Assembly (NCBI GenBank): GCA_025928535.1
Contig: JAICJJ010000087.1
Location: 1-8,606 of the forward strand
Length of the DNA stretch: 8,606 bases
Source of the DNA: Thermomicrobiales bacterium
Lineage (GTDB): Bacteria > Chloroflexota > Chloroflexia > Thermomicrobiales > UBA6265
Direction of reading: 5' to 3'
The notes under the pieces: generated by a model
The model's database searches: none
Told to the model about the DNA's origin: nothing
Seen by the model: the letters and a program-made list of their open reading frames with translations, nothing else
In this document: one piece after another, positions 5,052 to 8,606 of the stretch
Position numbering within the stretch: position 1 is the stretch's first letter
Layout: every line of letters starts with the position of its first letter
Position numbers and translations under genes: made by a program

Positions 5052-6716
5052 GTGGCGACCCCGCTTCGGCAAACGCCCGCGCAGACCGCGGATGAACTCC
5101 CCTCGCTCGTTCGACGGATTTGGGACGGCCAGATCGACCGGCGCGCGTTCATGCGGCGCGCGGCTGCGCTGGGCATCGCGCCGGCGGTCGCCGCGGCCGT
5201 CTTCACGACCTACCGGGCGCGTCCCGCCGCGGCCCACGCGAGCGCGCAAGCCGAGTCGGCGACGCCGACGCCCGGCGGCACGTTGCGGTTTGGGCGGGGC
5301 GAAGATTCAGTGATCTTCGACCCGGTCGCCACCTTCTACAACGCCGACATCTGGCTCTTGCAAAACGTCTACGAGCAACTGCTCCGGGTCGCGCCGAACG
5401 GGACCGAACTCCAGCCCTCGCTCGCCACCGCCTGGGAACGCTCCCAGGACGGGCTGACGTACACGTTCCACTTGCGGCCGGGCGTCACGTTCCACGACGG
5501 GTCGCCGCTGAAAGCGAGCGACGTCAAGTTTTCGATGGAACGCGCGAAAAACGATCCGGCCAACATCTGGACGTTCACGCTGGTCGCACTGAAAGAGGTG
5601 ACCGCGCCCGACGACGCCACGGTCGTGGCCAAACTCAGTCAACCGTGGGCGCCTTTCCTGGCCGACATCGCGATGTTCAACTGCTCCGTGATGCCCGAGG
5701 CGTGGGCCAAAGCCGACGAAAAGCGCGTGGCGACCGACATGAACGGCACCGGACCGTTCACGTTCGTCGAGTTCAAGAAAGGGCAGTACGTCCTCCTCAA
5801 GAAAAACCCGCACTACTGGGATGCCGGGCTGCCGTATCTGGACGAGGTCCGGGTTCCCTATGTGGCGGACGACAACACCCGCATCTTGCAGTTGCAAGGA
5901 GGCGACCTCGACGGCATCTTCAACGTGCCGACCGGTCGGGTCGACGATCTGGCCGCCGACGCGACGCTCCAGGTCTTGCAGTTGCCCTCGTCGTTTTCCC
6001 AGTACGTCGTGCTCAACCACAAGGCCGCGCCGCTCGACGACGTCAACGTGCGCCTGGCGCTGAACTACGCGACCGACAAACAGACGCTGATCCAGGTCGC
6101 GCTCTTCGGCAAGGGGAACGAGGCGACGAGTTTCATGCCGAAGGGGGCGCTCTACTGGAACGACACGCTGCCGGGCTTTCCGTACGATCTGGACAAGGCG
6201 AAGCAATATCTCGCCAAATCGAAGGTGGCCGGCGGCTTTCCGATCGAGTTTCAGTATCTCGCCGGCAACGCCGAGATCGAACAGGTGGCGACGGCGATCA
6301 AGGATATGTGGAGCAAGATTGGCGTCGACGTCACGATCGCCCCGACCGAGCTCACCACCTTCAACTCCAACTTCACGGACGAGAAGTTCCAGGCCTATTG
6401 CACCTACTGGACCAACGACATCATCGACCCGGACGAACTCGTCGCGTTTGCGGTGGAGCCGAAGACATCCGACGCGTTTCATACCGGGTGGTCGAACAAG
6501 GAGGCGGTCGATCTGGCGGCGAAGGGACGCGCCGAACTCGACCCGGAGAAGCGGAAGCAGATGTACTTCCGGATTCAGGAACTGTTCAACCAGGACGCGG
6601 TGATGGTGCTCCTCTACAACAAGCCGTACATCGACGTCCTGTCGAAAAAGGTCCACGGCTTCCAGCAGCCGCCCACCGGGCAATGGGTCTGGAAGGAAAC
6701 CTGGATCGAACACTAG
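5052..6716 (+). CDS. ABC transporter substrate-binding protein, family 5 (peptide/nickel class), Tat-exported
   Basis: This 554-residue extracytoplasmic receptor of a peptide-, nickel- or oligosaccharide-type importer (SBP_bac_5) should deliver ligand to the membrane permeases. The N-terminus carries a twin-arginine motif, DRRAFMRR (29-36), then a hydrophobic stretch and likely cleavage after AHA near residue 63. No lipobox Cys is present, so it is not an obvious lipoprotein. Family hallmarks are RPGVTFHDGSPLKASDVKFS (about 142-161), GTGPF (232-236), KKNPHYWD (250-257), and the closing region about 499-540. The GTG at 5052 is preferred because GGAGG lies 9 nt upstream and the Tat motif then sits about 30 residues in, as is common. 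ATGs at 4899 and 4929 lack ribosome sites; using 4899 would make it 605 residues. A DppB-type permease follows after 72 bases, so the two are co-transcribed. The ligand cannot be named. Confidence 0.88.
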   Translation: MATPLRQTPAQTADELPSLVRRIWDGQIDRRAFMRRAAALGIAPAVAAAVFTTYRARPAAAHASAQAESATPTPGGTLRFGRGEDSVIFDPVATFYNADIWLLQNVYEQLLRVAPNGTELQPSLATAWERSQDGLTYTFHLRPGVTFHDGSPLKASDVKFSMERAKNDPANIWTFTLVALKEVTAPDDATVVAKLSQPWAPFLADIAMFNCSVMPEAWAKADEKRVATDMNGTGPFTFVEFKKGQYVLLKKNPHYWDAGLPYLDEVRVPYVADDNTRILQLQGGDLDGIFNVPTGRVDDLAADATLQVLQLPSSFSQYVVLNHKAAPLDDVNVRLALNYATDKQTLIQVALFGKGNEATSFMPKGALYWNDTLPGFPYDLDKAKQYLAKSKVAGGFPIEFQYLAGNAEIEQVATAIKDMWSKIGVDVTIAPTELTTFNSNFTDEKFQAYCTYWTNDIIDPDELVAFAVEPKTSDAFHTGWSNKEAVDLAAKGRAELDPEKRKQMYFRIQELFNQDAVMVLLYNKPYIDVLSKKVHGFQQPPTGQWVWKETWIEH

Positions 6717-6788
6717 GACCGGCGCGTCGCCCGTCCAACCGGGAAGACGTCGTGCCAACGTGAGCCGGGAACGGGAAGCAGCCGCGGG

Positions 6789-7730
6789 ATGAACTGGGGT
6801 CGGTACATCCTCCACCGGTTGGTTCAGATGGCGCCGGTGCTGTTCGGCGTCACTGTCGTGACCTTCATGCTGATCCACCTGATTCCCGGCGACCCTGCCG
6901 TGACGATGCTCGGCATCCATGCGCGGCCGGAGGCGCTGGCCGCGCTGCGGCATCAGCTCGGGCTCGATCATCCGCTCTGGCAGCAGTATCTGATCTACCT
7001 CTCCAGCCTCGCCCATTTCGACCTCGGCCAGTCGCTCAAATTCAACGTCAGCGTGTTGTCGTTGCTCCAGGACCGACTCGCGGTTTCGCTCTTCCTGATC
7101 GCCTACGCCGCCGTGCTGACCGCGATGGTGTCGCTGCCGCTCGGCATCCTGGCGGCCGTGCGCAAGGACGGCCCGATCGACCAGGTCGTGCGTGCGCTGC
7201 TGATGGTGACGATGGTGATGCCGGCGTTTTGGCTCGGCATCCTGTTTCTGATCGTCTTCAGCCTCCGGCTTGGCCTTTTTCCGATTTCCGGTTACGGCGA
7301 GAATCTCCGCGACCACCTGCACCATCTCTTCCTGCCGGCGCTGACGATCGCGCTCGGCATCGCGCCGGTGCTCGTCCGGTCGCTCCGGGGGAGCATCCTC
7401 GAGGCCCTGGCTTCGGACTATGTGCGGACGGCGCGCGCGAAGGGGTTGCAGGAGCGGATGGTCGTCCTCGGCCATGTCTTGCGGAATGCCTTGATCGCGC
7501 CGGTCACGCTGTTCGGGTTGTCGGTCGGCTACCTGATGGGCGGAACGGTCATCGTCGAAAACGTCTTCAGCCTGCCCGGCGCTGGCCAACTCCTGGTCGA
7601 TGCGATCGGCGCCCGCGACTACCCGGTGGTGCAATCGACGACGCTCGTCTTCGCGGCGCTGGTGATCCTGGTCAACCTGCTGACCGACCTGATCTACTCC
7701 TTCCTCGACCCGCGGGTGCAACTCGGCTGA
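6789..7730 (+). CDS. ABC transporter permease, DppB/OppB type
   Basis: This 313-residue inner-membrane permease is one of the two transmembrane subunits of a peptide/nickel-type importer fed by the binding protein upstream. It shows the DppB layout: an N-terminal helix (LVQMAPVLFGVTVVTFMLIH, 11-30) followed by LIPGDPA, the periplasmic LGLDHPLWQQY (57-67) and FDLGQS (77-82), and further helices near 98-122, 135-160, 178-197, 236-256 and 282-306. The cytoplasmic EAA loop, DYVRTARAKGLQERMVVLGH (210-229), docks the ATPase. It ends in FLDPRVQLG, a typical C-terminus, so it is complete. The ATG at 6789 has only a weak GGGAAG upstream, so translation may depend on the preceding gene. The usual next gene, the DppC-type permease, is missing: a gap and a convergent gene follow. 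Confidence 0.9.
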   Translation: MNWGRYILHRLVQMAPVLFGVTVVTFMLIHLIPGDPAVTMLGIHARPEALAALRHQLGLDHPLWQQYLIYLSSLAHFDLGQSLKFNVSVLSLLQDRLAVSLFLIAYAAVLTAMVSLPLGILAAVRKDGPIDQVVRALLMVTMVMPAFWLGILFLIVFSLRLGLFPISGYGENLRDHLHHLFLPALTIALGIAPVLVRSLRGSILEALASDYVRTARAKGLQERMVVLGHVLRNALIAPVTLFGLSVGYLMGGTVIVENVFSLPGAGQLLVDAIGARDYPVVQSTTLVFAALVILVNLLTDLIYSFLDPRVQLG

Positions 7731-8032
7731 ACGCCATGCCGGCGCCGGCGTGATCACCAAGGCCGTTCACGGCAGGGCGACGTCTTCAGCATCCCGCCGA
7801 AGTTGGCTCATTTGGAGGACGCGCCCCGGCGTGAGATTGTCGAGACTGATGGCGCGCGGACACGCGACCGGCGCGCCCCCCGCGACGCGCCGGCCAAGAG
7901 CAGACCGCATCCCGCGCGATGCGGACGGCGTGGGAACGCCCCCCTCTCCACGCCGGCCCGATCGACCCGCCGGCCCCGGCCACCGCGCCGGGGCTGCGCG
8001 GGTCGGCGCGAGCCGAACCTTCCGCCTCCTCG
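7731..8032. other. Gene-free convergent intergenic gap with stem-loops
   Basis: This roughly 300-base gap lies between the permease and the convergent peroxidase gene. Translation in several frames gives only Arg/Pro/Ala-rich shadow sequence; nothing resembles a DppC permease or its remnant, a transposase or a tRNA. Near its left end is the 12-bp palindrome GCCGGCGCCGGC (7738-7749). Its right half (7851-7994) has four perfect stem-loops. None has a T tract on either strand. Confidence 0.55.
7851..7994. repeat. Cluster of four GC-rich inverted repeats
   Basis: Four perfect stems follow one another: GGCGCGC 7851-7857 with 7871-7877 (7 bp, 13-base loop); CCGCATC 7905-7911 with 7918-7924 (7 bp, 6-base loop); CGGCGTGG 7926-7933 with 7948-7955 (8 bp, 14-base loop); and GCCCCGGC 7973-7980 with 7987-7994 (8 bp, 6-base loop). 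The stems differ in sequence, so this is not a simple repeat array. They could end convergent transcription in both directions without T tracts, or form a structured RNA. In DNA this GC-rich some of them will be chance. Confidence 0.35.
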
Positions 8033-8605
8033 CTATTGTCCGCGGGAATCGGGATCGACGCCGGCAAAGGTCAGAAAATCGACCATGCGAAAGTCCGCGG
8101 TCGGATTGCCCAACTGGCCGCCGGCGCCGGCGCGCGTCGGCAGGGTCGGTCGCCAGTTGGGCAAGAGGGTCAGATAGGAGGCGGGGTCGGCCCGCAGCAG
8201 CCCGAGAAAGACCTCGCCGACGATGCGGCCGCCGACCGGGCCGAGGCGCAAACCCTCTTCGACCACCTCGGCTTCCTTGAGCACGTAGTACCAGAGCGGC
8301 GTGTTCCGCTCGAACCCGACGCCCAATCCGGCCAGTTCGTCGAGATCGTTCGCGCTCAGGGCGGCAACGTCCATCTGGCGGGCGATCGTCTGGCCCGACG
8401 GCAAGGCCCAGGTCAGGTGGCGCAGAAGGTTGCGCTGCGCCAGCGACGTCGGCGCGTCGTGGCTGGCGATCGCATTGAGCGGCAAGGTGAACAGCGGCGT
8501 CGAGAGTTTCGTGTCGATCCGCTTGTTCGGCTTGACCTGACCGTCGCCGAAGTCGAAAAAGGTCTGCCAGCCGATGAAGCGGCGTGGCGCACGGGCGCCG
8601 CCGCG
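8033..8605 (-). CDS. Animal-type haem peroxidase, C-terminal part (runs off the right edge)
   Basis: These are the last 190 residues of a protein whose N-terminus lies beyond the window; the frame is open to the edge, and an internal TTG near 8485 is not the true start. The fragment matches the C-terminal half of bacterial members of the animal haem peroxidase superfamily (related to myeloperoxidase and cyclooxygenase): KRIDTKLSTPLFTLP (28-42 of the fragment), SLAQRNLLRHLTWALPSGQ (54-72), NTPLWYYVLKEAEV (101-114), LGPVGGRIVGEVFLGLL (121-137), SYLTLLPNWRPTLP (143-156), and FRMVDFLTFAGV (172-183). Such enzymes use haem and peroxide to oxidise organic substrates or halides. The proximal haem His is expected upstream and cannot be checked. 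The gene is convergent with the transporter genes, and no partner is visible. Family assignment rests on recalled motif wording, not a search. Confidence 0.75.
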   Translation of the reverse strand, partial: RGGARAPRRFIGWQTFFDFGDGQVKPNKRIDTKLSTPLFTLPLNAIASHDAPTSLAQRNLLRHLTWALPSGQTIARQMDVAALSANDLDELAGLGVGFERNTPLWYYVLKEAEVVEEGLRLGPVGGRIVGEVFLGLLRADPASYLTLLPNWRPTLPTRAGAGGQLGNPTADFRMVDFLTFAGVDPDSRGQ

Positions 8606-8606
8606 C

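Noticed and set aside
5307..7760. Minus-strand open frame of 817 codons opposite the binding protein and permease
   Set aside because: It mirrors two well-supported plus-strand genes and has the biased composition (Arg, Asp, Glu, His, Gln, Val) of an antisense shadow; no ribosome site or domain supports it.
7750..8280. Plus-strand 176-codon frame after the permease, considered as a displaced or degraded DppC permease
   Set aside because: It has no hydrophobic helices or EAA loop, is Arg/Pro-rich, and overlaps the peroxidase gene on the other strand.
8033..8485. A short complete 150-residue gene starting at TTG 8485
   Set aside because: The frame stays open to the right edge and the extra residues (including RFIGWQTFFDFG and KRIDTKLSTPLF) fit the peroxidase family, so the gene is truncated by the window and not short.
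1..8606. tRNA genes, CRISPR arrays, insertion sequences or prophage genes
   Set aside because: I found no tRNA T-arm consensus in a plausible context, no regularly spaced direct repeats, no transposase-like frame and no terminal inverted repeats.

Overview
The window is high-GC bacterial chromosomal DNA with no phage, insertion sequence, CRISPR or RNA gene that I can see. The long signal peptide of the solute-binding protein (a DRRAFMRRAAALG-type Tat motif), the NlpC/P60 protein with a Pro/Ala/Thr linker, the GTG starts and the composition suggest a Chloroflexota (Thermomicrobia/Sphaerobacter-like) or other high-GC lineage. This is inference from style only; no taxonomic marker is present.

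Layout. (1) 24-1934, minus: an AMP-forming short-chain acyl-CoA synthetase closest in motifs to propionyl-CoA synthetase (PrpE). (2) 1935-2202: a divergent intergenic region with a perfect 16-bp palindrome and -10-like elements. (3) 2203-2634 and 2728-3174, plus: two tandem, diverged SnoaL-like proteins, closed by a good intrinsic terminator at 3294-3319. (4) 3320-3588: an AT-rich promoter island and a leader with a perfect 10-bp hairpin. (5) 3589-4833, plus: a secreted NlpC/P60 cell-wall hydrolase with a signal peptide, a long Pro/Ala/Thr linker, an SH3-like domain and a catalytic domain. (6) 5052-6716 and 6789-7730, plus: a Tat-exported family 5 substrate-binding protein and a DppB-type permease, i.e. 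half of a peptide/nickel-class ABC importer. (7) 7731-8032: a gene-free gap with four GC-rich stem-loops in its second half. (8) 8033-8605, minus: the C-terminal 190 residues of an animal-type haem peroxidase that continues beyond the right edge, convergent with the permease.

How the parts relate. The two SnoaL-like genes form one unit, and the binding protein and permease form another. The importer lacks its second permease and its ATPases here, because the convergent peroxidase closes the operon, so partners must come from elsewhere. No single pathway joins the regions. I do not see a clear undescribed multi-gene system. The best leads are regulatory or structural (the palindrome, the hairpin leader upstream of the hydrolase, the stem-loop cluster) and residue-level (the altered synthetase P-loop, and Asp replacing the third catalytic His in the hydrolase).
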